Positions 41,976 to 51,463 of a stretch of DNA of 64,000 nucleotides are shown one piece after another (position 1 is the first letter of the stretch; the number at the start of each line of letters is the position of its first letter). The translations under genes were made by a program, and so were the position numbers. This stretch comes from Eubacteriaceae bacterium CHKCI004 (GTDB lineage Bacteria > Bacillota > Clostridia > Lachnospirales > Lachnospiraceae): positions 1 through 64,000 of the forward strand of contig FCNR01000060.1 of the NCBI GenBank assembly GCA_900016875.1. Reading direction: 5' to 3'. Below the pieces are notes generated by a model. That model was not told where the DNA came from. It saw only the letters and a program-made list of their open reading frames with translations, and searched no databases.

Positions 41976-44120
41976 ATGGATATAATCAAACAGCTCGCCT
42001 CTGAGCTGCAAATCAGAAAAGAACAGGCGGAAGCCGCCGTACAGCTCATTGATGAAGGAAACACCATTCCTTTTATCGCCAGGTACCGGAAGGAGGCCAC
42101 AGGCGCTCTTGGGGACGAGGTTTTAAGAAATCTTCATGAGAGACTGCTTTATCTCCGGAATCTGGAAGAAAAGAAGGCGCAGGTGCTCCAGACCATAGAA
42201 GAGCAGGGCAAGCTGACGCCGGAACTTTGCGCCAGGATTACCGAGGCGGTGACTCTGGTGGCGGTGGATGATCTGTACCGGCCGTACCGTCCGAAGAAAC
42301 GAACCCGCGCCATGATCGCCAAGGAAAAGGGACTGGAGCCGCTGGCCAATATCATTCTGCTGCAAAAGACGGCAAGGAGCGTTGAGGAAGAAGCCGCTTC
42401 TTATGTGGATGCGGAGAAAGGCGTGGAAAATGTACAGCAGGCCATCGCCGGAGCCAGCGACATTATCGCAGAGCAGGTGGCAGACCGTTCCGACTACCGC
42501 AAGAGTATCCGGGAATGGACCATGAAGGAAGGCTGGCTGGCCGTCAGGGCGAAAGATGAAAAAGAGGAATCTGTCTATGAGATGTATTATGATTTCCGGG
42601 AGCCTCTTTCCAAAATGACCGGTTATCGCGTCCTTGCCATCAACCGGGGGGAAAAGGAGAAATATCTCACCGTCAAGGTGGAAGCGCCGGAACCGCAGAT
42701 TCTCCATGCACTCTGTAAGACCATGATACGTGACGAGAACGGGCCGATGGCGGCGGTTCTCAAAGACGCCATTGTGGATGGATATAACCGGCTGATTGCC
42801 CCGGCCATAGAGAGGGATATCCGCAATGAACTGACGGAGAAGGCCCAGAACGGAGCCATCACTGTTTTCGGCAAGAATCTGAAACAGCTCCTGATGCAGC
42901 CGCCGATCAAAGGACAGACCGTGCTGGGCTGGGACCCGGCCTTTCGGACCGGCTGCAAGCTGGCGGTGGTGGACGCCACCGGCAAGGTGCTGGATACGGT
43001 GGTCGTCTATCCGACTGCTCCGCAGTTTAAAGTGGAAGAAGCGAAGAAAACGGTTCATAATCTGATTGAAAAATACCATATCACTTTGATCAGCGTCGGC
43101 AACGGAACGGCGTCCCGGGAGTCGGAGCAGGTGATCACGGAGCTTTTAAAAGAGATACCGGAGAAGGTATCCTATGTCATCGTCAACGAGGCGGGGGCCT
43201 CCGTGTATTCTGCCAGCAAGCTGGCTACGGAAGAGTTCCCGGAATTTGACGTGGGGCAAAGAAGCGCCGCGTCCATCGCCAGACGGCTGCAGGACCCTCT
43301 GGCAGAGCTGGTAAAAATCGAGCCGAAGGCCATCGGCGTGGGACAGTATCAGCATGACATGAATCAGAAAAAACTGGAAGAGACGCTGCACGGCGTGGTG
43401 GAGGACTGTGTTAATAAGGTCGGCGTGGATCTTAACACCGCTTCCTTCTCCCTGCTGTCGTATATTTCCGGTATCAGTAAGACTGTGGCTAAAAATATCG
43501 TCGCTTACCGGGAAGCCAACGGAAGCTTTCATTCCAGGGAGGAGCTGAAAAAGGTTCCGAAACTGGGGCCGAAGGCATTTCTGCAGTGCGCGGGCTTCCT
43601 CCGGATTCCGGACGGAGATAATCCGCTGGACAATACAGGAGTTCACCCGGAATCCTATGAAGCGGCAGACAGACTTCTTTCCACCATGGGATATGAAAAG
43701 GGACAGCTTGGGGCCGGCGGCGGCTGTCATCTGAAGGATCAGATTACAGACATGGAGACTTTGGCCGGCGAACTTCATATCGGAGCGCTCACGCTGCAGG
43801 ATATTGTGGATGAACTGGAAAAACCAGGAAGAGATCCGCGAAATGACATGCCGAAGCCGATTCTCCGGACGGATGTGCTGGAGATGAAGGATTTAAAAGA
43901 GGGCATGGTTCTGAAAGGAACTGTGAGAAACGTTATTGATTTCGGAGCCTTTGTGGACATCGGCGTCCATCAGGACGGCCTGGTACACATTTCTCAGATG
44001 TCCGATAAATATATCAGGCATCCGCTGGAAGTGGTCAGCGTCGGGGACATCGTGGATGTGCAGGTGCTGAGCGTAGATGTGAAGAAAAAAAGAATTCAGC
44101 TTACCATGAAGATAAAATAG
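41976..44120 (+). CDS. tex: Tex family RNA-binding transcription accessory protein
   Basis: 714 residues. The N-terminal Tex domain (VQLIDEGNTIPFIARYRKEATGALGDEVLRNLHERL), a YqgF/RNase H-like domain (GWDPAFRTGCKLAVVDATGKVLDTVVVYPT), the helix-hairpin-helix pair (DLNTASFSLLSYISGISKTVAKNIVAYREANG, then KVPKLGPKAFLQCAGFLRI) and a C-terminal S1 domain (LKGTVRNVIDFGAFVDIGVHQDGLVHISQM) come in the standard order and length. Tex binds nucleic acids and affects transcription; its exact task is not settled. Confidence 0.96.
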   Translation: MDIIKQLASELQIRKEQAEAAVQLIDEGNTIPFIARYRKEATGALGDEVLRNLHERLLYLRNLEEKKAQVLQTIEEQGKLTPELCARITEAVTLVAVDDLYRPYRPKKRTRAMIAKEKGLEPLANIILLQKTARSVEEEAASYVDAEKGVENVQQAIAGASDIIAEQVADRSDYRKSIREWTMKEGWLAVRAKDEKEESVYEMYYDFREPLSKMTGYRVLAINRGEKEKYLTVKVEAPEPQILHALCKTMIRDENGPMAAVLKDAIVDGYNRLIAPAIERDIRNELTEKAQNGAITVFGKNLKQLLMQPPIKGQTVLGWDPAFRTGCKLAVVDATGKVLDTVVVYPTAPQFKVEEAKKTVHNLIEKYHITLISVGNGTASRESEQVITELLKEIPEKVSYVIVNEAGASVYSASKLATEEFPEFDVGQRSAASIARRLQDPLAELVKIEPKAIGVGQYQHDMNQKKLEETLHGVVEDCVNKVGVDLNTASFSLLSYISGISKTVAKNIVAYREANGSFHSREELKKVPKLGPKAFLQCAGFLRIPDGDNPLDNTGVHPESYEAADRLLSTMGYEKGQLGAGGGCHLKDQITDMETLAGELHIGALTLQDIVDELEKPGRDPRNDMPKPILRTDVLEMKDLKEGMVLKGTVRNVIDFGAFVDIGVHQDGLVHISQMSDKYIRHPLEVVSVGDIVDVQVLSVDVKKKRIQLTMKIK

Positions 44121-44209
44121 GCACAGTTCATAAAAGAACATGGATACATGATTGAATTGGTTCAGAACGATCTGAAAAGAAATATTAAGAGAAAAAGAAA
44201 GGAACGACC

Positions 44210-44920
44210 ATGCAGAGCTTTGAAAAAATCAGCAAAATGAATCTCGCTGATATTGACAGACCGGGGACACAGGATGATCCGGATGAATTGGATACGAATC
44301 CGGATGTGGATGCGGAGGTTGATGCCGCTGAATCTGGCGACACATCTCCTGAGATCGTGACAGTTGCAGATGTGGAGGGCACGGCTGCAGCGGGAACGGC
44401 GGAAACGGGAGAAGGCGCAGCTGAAAAGAAACAGATGCGTCAGCCGGAGGGAACGCATTACTATATTGATGCCAAGATCACAGAAAAGGAGATGCTCGCC
44501 TTCCTTTTCGGACACAACTATCGCCAGCCGCTGATGCTGCTCGCAGTAGCGATCGCGGTCATCTGGCCGATAATCGTCGTTGTGAGAAATGACAGCAACA
44601 TGTGGCTTGCCATTGCGCTGGCGGCTATCATTCTCATTGCTCTTCCGTTGTCCACATGGAACAGGGGAAGAAAAACGGTCAAAAATAATCCGGCGTACCA
44701 GCAGACTTTCCATTATATGGTGGATGAATGGGGTGTGCATCTGGAACTGGGTGATGAATGTATCGATGTGGAGTGGAAAAAGGTATATAAATGTACTTTT
44801 ATGAAATCGGTAACAACTGTTTACACGGGTAAAGTCAACGCATTTCTGATTCCGACTGCAGCTATGGGTGAACAGGCCGGAGAGATCAATGCGTTTATGA
44901 AGAAAATGAAAAATAAATAG
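44210..44920 (+). CDS. Two-helix membrane protein with acidic N-terminus (YcxB-like)
   Basis: 236 residues. The first 80 are acidic and low in complexity (Asp, Glu, Ala, Thr), followed by YYIDAKITEKEMLAFLFGHNYRQP, two membrane segments (about 105-122 and 127-145) and a soluble end (TVKNNPAYQQTFHYMVDEWGVHLELGDECIDVEWKKVYK) that resembles YcxB-like proteins (PF14317). The acidic part is unusual for that family. Function unknown. AAAGGAA precedes ATG 44210. It lies between tex and tsaE. Confidence 0.65.
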   Translation: MQSFEKISKMNLADIDRPGTQDDPDELDTNPDVDAEVDAAESGDTSPEIVTVADVEGTAAAGTAETGEGAAEKKQMRQPEGTHYYIDAKITEKEMLAFLFGHNYRQPLMLLAVAIAVIWPIIVVVRNDSNMWLAIALAAIILIALPLSTWNRGRKTVKNNPAYQQTFHYMVDEWGVHLELGDECIDVEWKKVYKCTFMKSVTTVYTGKVNAFLIPTAAMGEQAGEINAFMKKMKNK

Positions 44921-44982
44921 GAGCATACTGTTTTCCGGGCATATGGAGAAAACAGCATTTGCATGAGAAAAGGTTGTGAAAC

Positions 44983-45429
44983 ATGAAAATAGAAAGCTAC
45001 AGCACAGAAGACACTTTTGCCTTCGGTGAAAGATGCGGCAGGGAAGCCAAAGCCGGGCAGGTATTCTGCCTTTACGGCGACCTGGGCGTGGGCAAAACCG
45101 TTTTTACGCAGGGATTTGCCAAAGGGCTCGGAATCCGGGAGCCGGTCACCAGTCCTACATTCACCATCGTGCAGGAATATGAAGAAGGGCGGCTTCCTTT
45201 TTATCATTTTGATGTGTATCGCATCAGCGATCCGGAGGAAATGTACGAGGTCGGCTTTGACGAATACCTGGAGAGCGGCGGCGTGTGCTTTATTGAGTGG
45301 GCGGGGCTCATTGACGAGATTCTGCCGGAGGAGCGCACAGAGATCACCATAGAAAAAGATCTGTCCAGGGGATTTGAATACCGGCTGATTACTCGGACAG
45401 AACGAAAAAGAGAGGAGGAGCGTCCATGA
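44983..45429 (+). CDS. tsaE: tRNA t6A biosynthesis ATPase TsaE
   Basis: 148 residues. Walker A YGDLGVGKTVFTQGFAKGLG, then SPTFTIVQEYEEGRLPFYHFDVYRI and the acidic GFDEYLESGGVCFIEWAGLI are all family marks. TsaE powers the TsaB-TsaD complex that transfers threonylcarbamoyl to A37 of ANN-decoding tRNAs. It overlaps tsaB by four bases and stands in the tsaE-tsaB-rimI...tsaD order common in clostridia. Confidence 0.97.
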   Translation: MKIESYSTEDTFAFGERCGREAKAGQVFCLYGDLGVGKTVFTQGFAKGLGIREPVTSPTFTIVQEYEEGRLPFYHFDVYRISDPEEMYEVGFDEYLESGGVCFIEWAGLIDEILPEERTEITIEKDLSRGFEYRLITRTERKREEERP

Positions 45430-46136
45430 AGATACTTGCCTTTGACAGCTCGGGACTGGTGGCGTCTGTGGCGGTTCTCGAGGAGGAGCGCATGATTGCG
45501 GAGTACACTGTTAATTATAAAAAGACGCACTCTCAGACGCTACTTCCCATGCTTGATGAAGTGGTAAAAATGACAGAACTTGATCTGAATGAGATTGACG
45601 CTATTGCCGTGGCGGCAGGGCCAGGTTCTTTTACCGGGCTGCGCATCGGTTCGGCCACCGCCAAGGGACTGGGACTGGCTCTCGATAAACCGCTGGTTTC
45701 CGTTCCGACACTGGAAGGGATTGCATTTAATTATTACGGATGTGAGGACGTCATCTGTCCGATGATGGACGCCAGAAGGAAGCAGGTATACACCGGACTT
45801 TACACTTTTAAGGATGGTTCAATGCAGATTCTCAAAGACCAGACCGCCTGTCCGGTGGAAGAGATTCTCGCGGAGTGCAACGCACTGGGAAGAAAAGTGA
45901 TTTTTCTTGGAGACGGCGTGCCTGTATATCGTTCCATCATCGAAGAAAAAATGCAGGTATCCTATACATTTGCCCCGGCGCATATGAGCCGGCAGAGAGC
46001 AGGCGCTGTGGGAATGCGGGCTTTTGATTATATGCGTGAGGACAGAATAGAGACGGCAGCGCAGCATGCGCCGGTCTACCTTCGCAAATCCCAGGCGGAG
46101 CGGGAGCTTCTGGCGAAGGGAAAGTCTCTGGAATAA
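45426..46136 (+). CDS. tsaB: tRNA t6A biosynthesis protein TsaB
   Basis: 236 residues. An ASKHA-fold partner of TsaD: ILAFDSSGLVASVAVLEEER, the signature KKTHSQTLLPMLDEVVK, AVAAGPGSFTGLRIGSATAKGLG, and a C-terminal half VPTLEGIAFNYYGCEDVICP. It lacks the metal-binding His pair of TsaD, as expected, and serves as scaffold. The start overlaps tsaE; rimI follows after three bases. Confidence 0.97.
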   Translation: MKILAFDSSGLVASVAVLEEERMIAEYTVNYKKTHSQTLLPMLDEVVKMTELDLNEIDAIAVAAGPGSFTGLRIGSATAKGLGLALDKPLVSVPTLEGIAFNYYGCEDVICPMMDARRKQVYTGLYTFKDGSMQILKDQTACPVEEILAECNALGRKVIFLGDGVPVYRSIIEEKMQVSYTFAPAHMSRQRAGAVGMRAFDYMREDRIETAAQHAPVYLRKSQAERELLAKGKSLE

Positions 46137-46139
46137 AAA

Positions 46140-46613
46140 ATGAATACGACGGTGCAAATAAAAAAAATGTCTGAAAGAGACTGCGGGGCAGTCTGGGAAC
46201 TGCAGAAGAAATGTTTCTCCGTGCCATGGTCTTTGGAAAGCATCCGGGAGATGTTTGAGACTGAGGGCTACCTGAATCTGACCGCCTGGGAAGACGGAGT
46301 TCTTGCCGGCTATATCGGCATCAAAGCGGTGCTTGACGAGGCGGATATCACCAACGTAGCGGTGCATCCGGATCACCGGCGGCAGGGCATCGGAAAACAG
46401 CTTCTTGAGAAACTGCTCCGGCAGGCGGCGGCAGAGGGCGTGTGCCGGATCTTTCTGGAGGTCCGCACCTCTAATGCGGCGGCGCGGGCGCTCTACGAAG
46501 GAGCAGGATTTCAGATCATAGACATAAGAAAGAACTATTACGAAAAGCCAAAAGAAGACGCGTATATCATGGTTTGGGATTTTCTGATGCCAGATACTGC
46601 GGGTGAAACATGA
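46140..46613 (+). CDS. rimI: Ribosomal protein bS18-alanine N-acetyltransferase RimI
   Basis: 157 residues. GNAT fold with CFSVPWSLESIREMFE, the acetyl-CoA site VAVHPDHRRQGIGKQLLEKLL and LEVRTSNAAARALYEGAGFQ, the RimI-specific end of the fold, then RKNYYEKPKEDAYIMVWDF. It acetylates the N-terminus of S18 or related targets. It starts four bases after tsaB; the family is commonly placed between t6A genes. Confidence 0.95.
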   Translation: MNTTVQIKKMSERDCGAVWELQKKCFSVPWSLESIREMFETEGYLNLTAWEDGVLAGYIGIKAVLDEADITNVAVHPDHRRQGIGKQLLEKLLRQAAAEGVCRIFLEVRTSNAAARALYEGAGFQIIDIRKNYYEKPKEDAYIMVWDFLMPDTAGET

Positions 46614-46717
46614 TAATGTTCTTCCAATAGTTACTAACGCTTTTTTCGACAGTATCTTTTATAATGAGGGCGAAAGATGACACTGGCGAAAAAGACACTG
46701 ACGACTGGAGGTACAAC

Positions 46718-46945
46718 ATGGAAAAGAAAGAACTGAGAATAATTTGCAACTGCTGCGGAAAAGAGATTCACACAGAGCCGATGGCAGACCGGGAGGAGTA
46801 CCTGGAAGTGACCAAAGAATGGGGATATTTCTCCCGAAAAGACGGAGAAATCCACCATTTTATTCTGTGTGAGTCCTGTTACGACAGACTGACAGAACAT
46901 TTCTGCATACCTGTCGAAAAAAAGATGCAGACAGAACTTTTATAG
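46718..46945 (+). CDS. Small zinc-ribbon-like protein, unknown function
   Basis: 75 residues. CNCCGKEIHTEP and LCESCYDRLTEHFCIPVEKK give two CxxC pairs about 40 residues apart, suitable for one zinc. The start ATG 46718 follows CTGGAGG; an upstream in-frame ATG (46664) lacks a site. It lies between rimI and the RNase Z gene. I do not know a named family for it. Confidence 0.75.
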   Translation: MEKKELRIICNCCGKEIHTEPMADREEYLEVTKEWGYFSRKDGEIHHFILCESCYDRLTEHFCIPVEKKMQTELL

Positions 46946-46974
46946 AAGGTAAACTTAGAAAAGAGAGGAAAATT

Positions 46975-47886
46975 ATGCTGGAACTGTGTTTGCTAGGATG
47001 CGGGGGTATGATGCCCCTGCCGCACCGCAAACTGACTTCGCTGATGGCAAGATATAACGGAAAAAGTATTCTGATCGACTGCGGCGAAGGAACCCAGGTG
47101 GGAATCAAGGAAAAAGGATGGAGTTTCAAGCCCATTGACGTCATCTGTTTTACCCACTATCATGCCGACCATATCAGCGGCCTTCCGGGGCTTTTGCTGA
47201 CGCTTGGCAACGCACAGCGGACGGAGCCGCTTCTGATGATCGGACCGCGGGGACTGGAACGGGTGGTAAACGCTCTCCGGGTCATCGCGCCGGATCTGCC
47301 TTTCCCGATAGAGTTCCGGGAACTCAAAGAGAAATCGGAGACCATTGAGATGGACGGTTACCGGCTCCGTGCTTTCCGGGTGAATCACAATGTGATCTGC
47401 TACGGGTACACCATTGAGATTGACCGGGCAGGTAAGTTTGATGTGGAACGGGCTAAAGCCAATCAGGTGGAGATGAAATACTGGAACCGTCTGCAGAAGG
47501 GAGAGACCATCGAGCTGCCGGACCGGACACTCACCGGAGATCTGGTGATGGGACCGGCAAGAAAGGGTATTAAATGTACCTACACTACGGATACCCGGCC
47601 GACAGCCTCCATCACGGCCCACGCCATGCATTCGGATCTGTTTATATGCGAGGGCATGTACGGTGAGCCGGATAAGCAGCAAAAAGCTGTGGAATACAAG
47701 CACATGACCTTTTATGAGGCGGCCAGACTGGCCAGCGACGCGGAAGTAAAAGAGTTGTGGCTGACCCACTACAGTCCGTCTTTAGTATATCCGGAGGAAT
47801 TTATTCCGAAGGCGAGAGAAATCTTTCCGGCTACGAGCGCGGGCAAAGACGGCAGAAGCATTACGCTGATGTTTGAGGATGAATAA
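46975..47886 (+). CDS. rnz: Ribonuclease Z
   Basis: 303 residues. Metallo-beta-lactamase fold with FTHYHADHISGLPGLLLTLG (HxHxDH), a GPRGLERVVNALR stretch, the CTYTTDTRPT motif (Asp ligand) and LWLTHYSPSLVYPEEF (His ligand). It trims 3' trailers of tRNA precursors. Length is as usual for the short bacterial form. AGAGAGG precedes ATG 46975. Confidence 0.95.
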   Translation: MLELCLLGCGGMMPLPHRKLTSLMARYNGKSILIDCGEGTQVGIKEKGWSFKPIDVICFTHYHADHISGLPGLLLTLGNAQRTEPLLMIGPRGLERVVNALRVIAPDLPFPIEFRELKEKSETIEMDGYRLRAFRVNHNVICYGYTIEIDRAGKFDVERAKANQVEMKYWNRLQKGETIELPDRTLTGDLVMGPARKGIKCTYTTDTRPTASITAHAMHSDLFICEGMYGEPDKQQKAVEYKHMTFYEAARLASDAEVKELWLTHYSPSLVYPEEFIPKAREIFPATSAGKDGRSITLMFEDE

Positions 47887-47918
47887 AAAGAGATTGAAAG
47901 ATAGAGGGAAGTGAGAAT

Positions 47919-48959
47919 ATGGAGCAGACAGAAAAGGATGTGCTGATTCTGGCGATAGAGACTTCCTGTGATGAGACCGCCGCGGCGGTAGTAAAGAACG
48001 GAAGAGAGATTCTGTCCAATGTGATCTATACACAGATAAAACTGCACACCGTTTTTGGCGGAGTGGTGCCGGAGATTGCTTCCAGAAAGCACATAGAGAA
48101 AATCAATCCCGTTATTGAGGCGGCATTGTCGGAAGCCGGCGTCACGCTGGCGGATATTGACGCCGTGGCTGTTACTTATGGCCCGGGACTGGTGGGGGCT
48201 TTGCTGGTGGGCGTGGCGGAGGCAAAGGCCATCGCTTACGCTGCCGGAAAGCCGCTGATCGGGGTGCATCACATCGAAGGCCATATCAGCGCCAACTATA
48301 TTGAACATAGAGAACTGGAGCCGCCGTTTTTGTGCATGGTGGCTTCCGGAGGACATTCCCATCTGGTTCTGGTGAAGGACTACGGGGAATACGAGATTGT
48401 CGGGCGAACGAGAGACGACGCGGCGGGAGAGGCATTTGACAAGGTGGCGAGAGCCATCGGTCTCGGTTATCCCGGCGGCCCGAAGATTGACAAGCTGGCA
48501 AAGGAAGGCGACAAAAATGCCATTTCTTTTCCGCGGGCAAAAATAGCCGACGCGCCGGATGATTTCAGCTTCAGCGGTCTGAAGTCCGCGGTGCTGAACT
48601 ATCTGAATCAATGCGAGATGAAAGGTATCGAAGTCAACAAAGCGGACGTGGCGGCCTCCTTCCAGCAGTCGGTCATCGACGTGCTCACGGAGCATACGGC
48701 AGCGGCAGCGAAGCGGCTGGGCATCAAGAAGGTTGCCATCGCCGGCGGCGTGGCTTCTAACAGCTCCCTGCGGACGCAGATGGAAAAGGTTTGTGAGAAA
48801 AATCACCTGACCTTTTATCATCCGTCGCCGGTTTACTGCACGGACAATGCGGCCATGATCGGCGTGGCGGGCTATTATGAATACAGAAAAGGGGTCCGTG
48901 ACGGCTGGGATCTGAATGCTGTGCCGAATCTGAAGATCGGGGAGAGAAAGAAAGCATAA
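47919..48959 (+). CDS. tsaD: tRNA N6-threonylcarbamoyladenosine transferase TsaD
   Basis: 346 residues. [20 protein letters not shown] opens the ASKHA fold; [19 protein letters not shown], the metal ligands in [13 protein letters not shown] (HxxGH), [17 protein letters not shown] and [14 protein letters not shown] are complete. It moves the threonylcarbamoyl group onto A37 of tRNA, with TsaB and TsaE coded 2 kb upstream. AGGGAAGTGAG precedes ATG 47919; ispD follows. Confidence 0.97.
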   Translation: MEQTEKDVLILAIETSCDETAAAVVKNGREILSNVIYTQIKLHTVFGGVVPEIASRKHIEKINPVIEAALSEAGVTLADIDAVAVTYGPGLVGALLVGVAEAKAIAYAAGKPLIGVHHIEGHISANYIEHRELEPPFLCMVASGGHSHLVLVKDYGEYEIVGRTRDDAAGEAFDKVARAIGLGYPGGPKIDKLAKEGDKNAISFPRAKIADAPDDFSFSGLKSAVLNYLNQCEMKGIEVNKADVAASFQQSVIDVLTEHTAAAAKRLGIKKVAIAGGVASNSSLRTQMEKVCEKNHLTFYHPSPVYCTDNAAMIGVAGYYEYRKGVRDGWDLNAVPNLKIGERKKA

Positions 48960-48980
48960 GGGAAGGATACAGCGGGGGAA

Positions 48981-49694
48981 ATGAAAAACAAAACGAGAAC
49001 AGCAGCTATCGTGCTGGCGGCAGGAAAAGGAAGCCGTATGCACATGGATATACAGAAACAGTACGCGGAAATACTGGGCCGGCCGGTCATCGCCCATACG
49101 CTGGATTCTTTTGAAGCCAGCGAAGTGGACGAGATCATCCTGGTGGTGGGCGAGGGAGAGATCCCTTTCGCCAGGGAACAGATCGTGGAACGTTTTGGCT
49201 ATAAGAAGGTGAGCCGCATTGTCACTGGCGGTAAAGAACGCTATGAATCCGTATACGAAGGACTCTGCGCGGCACAGGATATTACCTATGCTCTCATCCA
49301 TGACGGCGCCAGAGCGTTTATCACGCCGGAGCTTATCGCTCAGTGTATCCGCAATGTGAAGCGATATGACGCCTGCGTCATGGCGGTGCCGGTGAAGGAT
49401 ACCATCAAAATTGTGGATGAGGAGCAATATTCCATCTCCACGCCGGACCGGAGCGTTATGTGGCAGATGCAGACGCCGCAGTGCTTCCGTCTGTCCGAGA
49501 TCAGGGAGGCGTACCGGCAGATGCTCGAAAATGGCGACACTACCATGACGGATGACGCCATGGTCATGGAAAAATACGGCAGCCGCCGGGTGAAAATGAT
49601 CATGGGAAGCTACGAAAATATCAAGCTGACGACCCCGGGTGATTTCATACTGGGAGAGGCTATTTTGCAAAATATGAAGAAACAGGAGCGGTGA
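48981..49694 (+). CDS. ispD: 2-C-methyl-D-erythritol 4-phosphate cytidylyltransferase
   Basis: 237 residues. AAIVLAAGKGSRMHMDIQKQYAEILGRPVIAHTL is the nucleotide-binding start; VTGGKERYESVYEGL and ALIHDGARAFITPELIAQCI, then AVPVKDTIK and MWQMQTPQCF are IspD marks. It makes CDP-methylerythritol in the non-mevalonate isoprenoid route. It overlaps the next ORF by four bases if GTG 49691 is used, but the next gene probably begins at 49697. Confidence 0.95.
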   Translation: MKNKTRTAAIVLAAGKGSRMHMDIQKQYAEILGRPVIAHTLDSFEASEVDEIILVVGEGEIPFAREQIVERFGYKKVSRIVTGGKERYESVYEGLCAAQDITYALIHDGARAFITPELIAQCIRNVKRYDACVMAVPVKDTIKIVDEEQYSISTPDRSVMWQMQTPQCFRLSEIREAYRQMLENGDTTMTDDAMVMEKYGSRRVKMIMGSYENIKLTTPGDFILGEAILQNMKKQER

Positions 49695-49696
49695 GA

Positions 49697-51397
49697 ATGA
49701 AAAAAGATGAACTGGAACACAAGACAGGAGAAGATAACGTAACTGCTTCAGGAGAAAATGTGGCAGAAGAGATTTACCACAACTTAATCAGTCCGTTGCT
49801 GGAAGAGGCAAAAAGAGGGCTGGAAGAAGAATATAATGAACGAAAAAAAGGTTCCGATGGGTTTGATGAGGTATTCGGCGAACTTGACGAAGAATCCGAT
49901 GATATCTATGAGGAGGATGAAAGCGACTCTGAGGAGGACGAAGAATCCACGGAGATGACAACGGCAGAAGATGGCGACGGAGACGATACATCGAAGAAGA
50001 CCGAATACTGCTGCATGTGCCATCGGACAGAGAGTCAGGGAGCCAAACTGCTTCGGATGCCTAACGACATGAGTATCTGTACGGACTGTATGCAGAAGTC
50101 TTTTGACACGTTCAGCTCTGGTTTTGGCAATAATAGCGGCATTCAGTTTGTGGATCTGTCCAACATGGATTTAAACAGCCTGCGGAATATGAACTTGGGC
50201 GATCTGCTGGCCGGCAATATGACGGCCCAGAAGGTGAAACCGAAGAAGGCTAAGAAGAAAAAGAAAAAAGATAAGGACAAGGCTCCGAAGGAGACCCTTT
50301 CCATCAAAAATATTCCGGCGCCTCACCAGATCAAGGCGAAGCTTGACGAGTATGTCATCGGACAGGATTATGCCAAAAAGGTAGTATCCGTTGCAGTGTA
50401 CAACCATTATAAGAGGGTGATCACCAATACCATGGATGAGATTGAGATTGATAAATCCAACATGCTCATGATCGGACCGACTGGTTCCGGAAAGACCTAT
50501 CTGGTGCGGACTCTGGCAAGACTGTTAAATGTACCTCTGGCCATCTGTGACGCCACGTCGTTGACGGAAGCGGGATACATCGGAGACGATGTGGAGAGCG
50601 TATTGTCCAAGCTTCTGGCCAACGCGGACAATGATGTGGAGAGGGCGGAAACAGGTATTATTTTTATTGATGAGATCGACAAGATCGCCAAGAAGAAAAA
50701 TACTACCAGCCGTGATGTGAGCGGAGAATCCGTTCAGCAGTCTCTGCTGAAGCTGTTGGAAGGCAGCGAGGTTGAAGTGCCGGTGGGAGCAAGCTCCAAA
50801 AACGCCATGGTGCCGATGGTGACTATGAACACGAGAAATATTCTCTTTATCTGCGGAGGAGCTTTTCCTGATCTGGATGTTATCATAAAAGAGAGATTGA
50901 ACAAGCAGTCCTCCATTGGATTTGCGGCGGAACTGAAAGATAAATACGATAATGATAAAAATATTTTGTCGTATGTGACTATCGAGGACCTGCGCAAATT
51001 TGGCATGATACCGGAGTTTATCGGAAGACTGCCGATTCTCTTTACGCTGAATCCATTGACAAAAGATATGCTGGTTGCTATTCTGAAAGAACCAAAGAAC
51101 GCTATTTTAAAACAGTATCAGAAGCTTCTGGCGCTGGATGAGGTAGATCTGCAGTTTGAGGACGGAGCGCTTTATGCCATCGCGGAAAAAGCGATGGAAA
51201 AGAATACGGGGGCGAGAGCGCTTCGTGCCATCATCGAAAAGTTTATGCTGGATATCATGTATGAGATTCCGAAGGACGACAACATCGGAAGAGTTATCAT
51301 TACGGAGGACTATATCCGCAATAACGGCGCGCCGATCATAGAGATGCGGCAGTATCTGCAGCTGACACAGAAGGATGATTATCAGCAGCAGGGCTAG
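49697..51397 (+). CDS. ClpX-like AAA+ unfoldase with long acidic N-terminal extension
   Basis: 566 residues against about 420 for ClpX. Residues 1-100 are acidic (FDEVFGELDEESDDIYEEDE). A ClpX-type zinc domain follows (Cys105-x-x-Cys108, Cys128-x-x-Cys131), then a Lys-rich linker (KPKKAKKKKKKDKDK) and the ATPase: GPTGSGKT, pore loop EAGYIGDDVE, IIFIDEIDKIA, and the IGF loop SSIGFAAEL that docks to ClpP. The RKH loop region (SSKNAMVPMVTMNTRN) lacks the RKH triad. It may be a second ClpX with other substrates; no clpP is beside it. Confidence 0.85.
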   Translation: MKKDELEHKTGEDNVTASGENVAEEIYHNLISPLLEEAKRGLEEEYNERKKGSDGFDEVFGELDEESDDIYEEDESDSEEDEESTEMTTAEDGDGDDTSKKTEYCCMCHRTESQGAKLLRMPNDMSICTDCMQKSFDTFSSGFGNNSGIQFVDLSNMDLNSLRNMNLGDLLAGNMTAQKVKPKKAKKKKKKDKDKAPKETLSIKNIPAPHQIKAKLDEYVIGQDYAKKVVSVAVYNHYKRVITNTMDEIEIDKSNMLMIGPTGSGKTYLVRTLARLLNVPLAICDATSLTEAGYIGDDVESVLSKLLANADNDVERAETGIIFIDEIDKIAKKKNTTSRDVSGESVQQSLLKLLEGSEVEVPVGASSKNAMVPMVTMNTRNILFICGGAFPDLDVIIKERLNKQSSIGFAAELKDKYDNDKNILSYVTIEDLRKFGMIPEFIGRLPILFTLNPLTKDMLVAILKEPKNAILKQYQKLLALDEVDLQFEDGALYAIAEKAMEKNTGARALRAIIEKFMLDIMYEIPKDDNIGRVIITEDYIRNNGAPIIEMRQYLQLTQKDDYQQQG

Positions 51398-51463
51398 AGG
51401 TATGCAGGGAGAAGGAAATGAATTTTTGTTATTCAAAAAATGTATATAAAGGGGGTTAACTAT

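Noticed and set aside
46664-46717. Longer start for the zinc-ribbon protein
   Set aside because: The extra 18 residues have no ribosome site upstream, while ATG 46718 is preceded by GGAGG.
47769-49670. 633-codon minus-strand ORF across tsaD and ispD
   Set aside because: Antisense shadow of two certain genes, as are the other long minus-strand ORFs in secA, tex, prfB and fbp.
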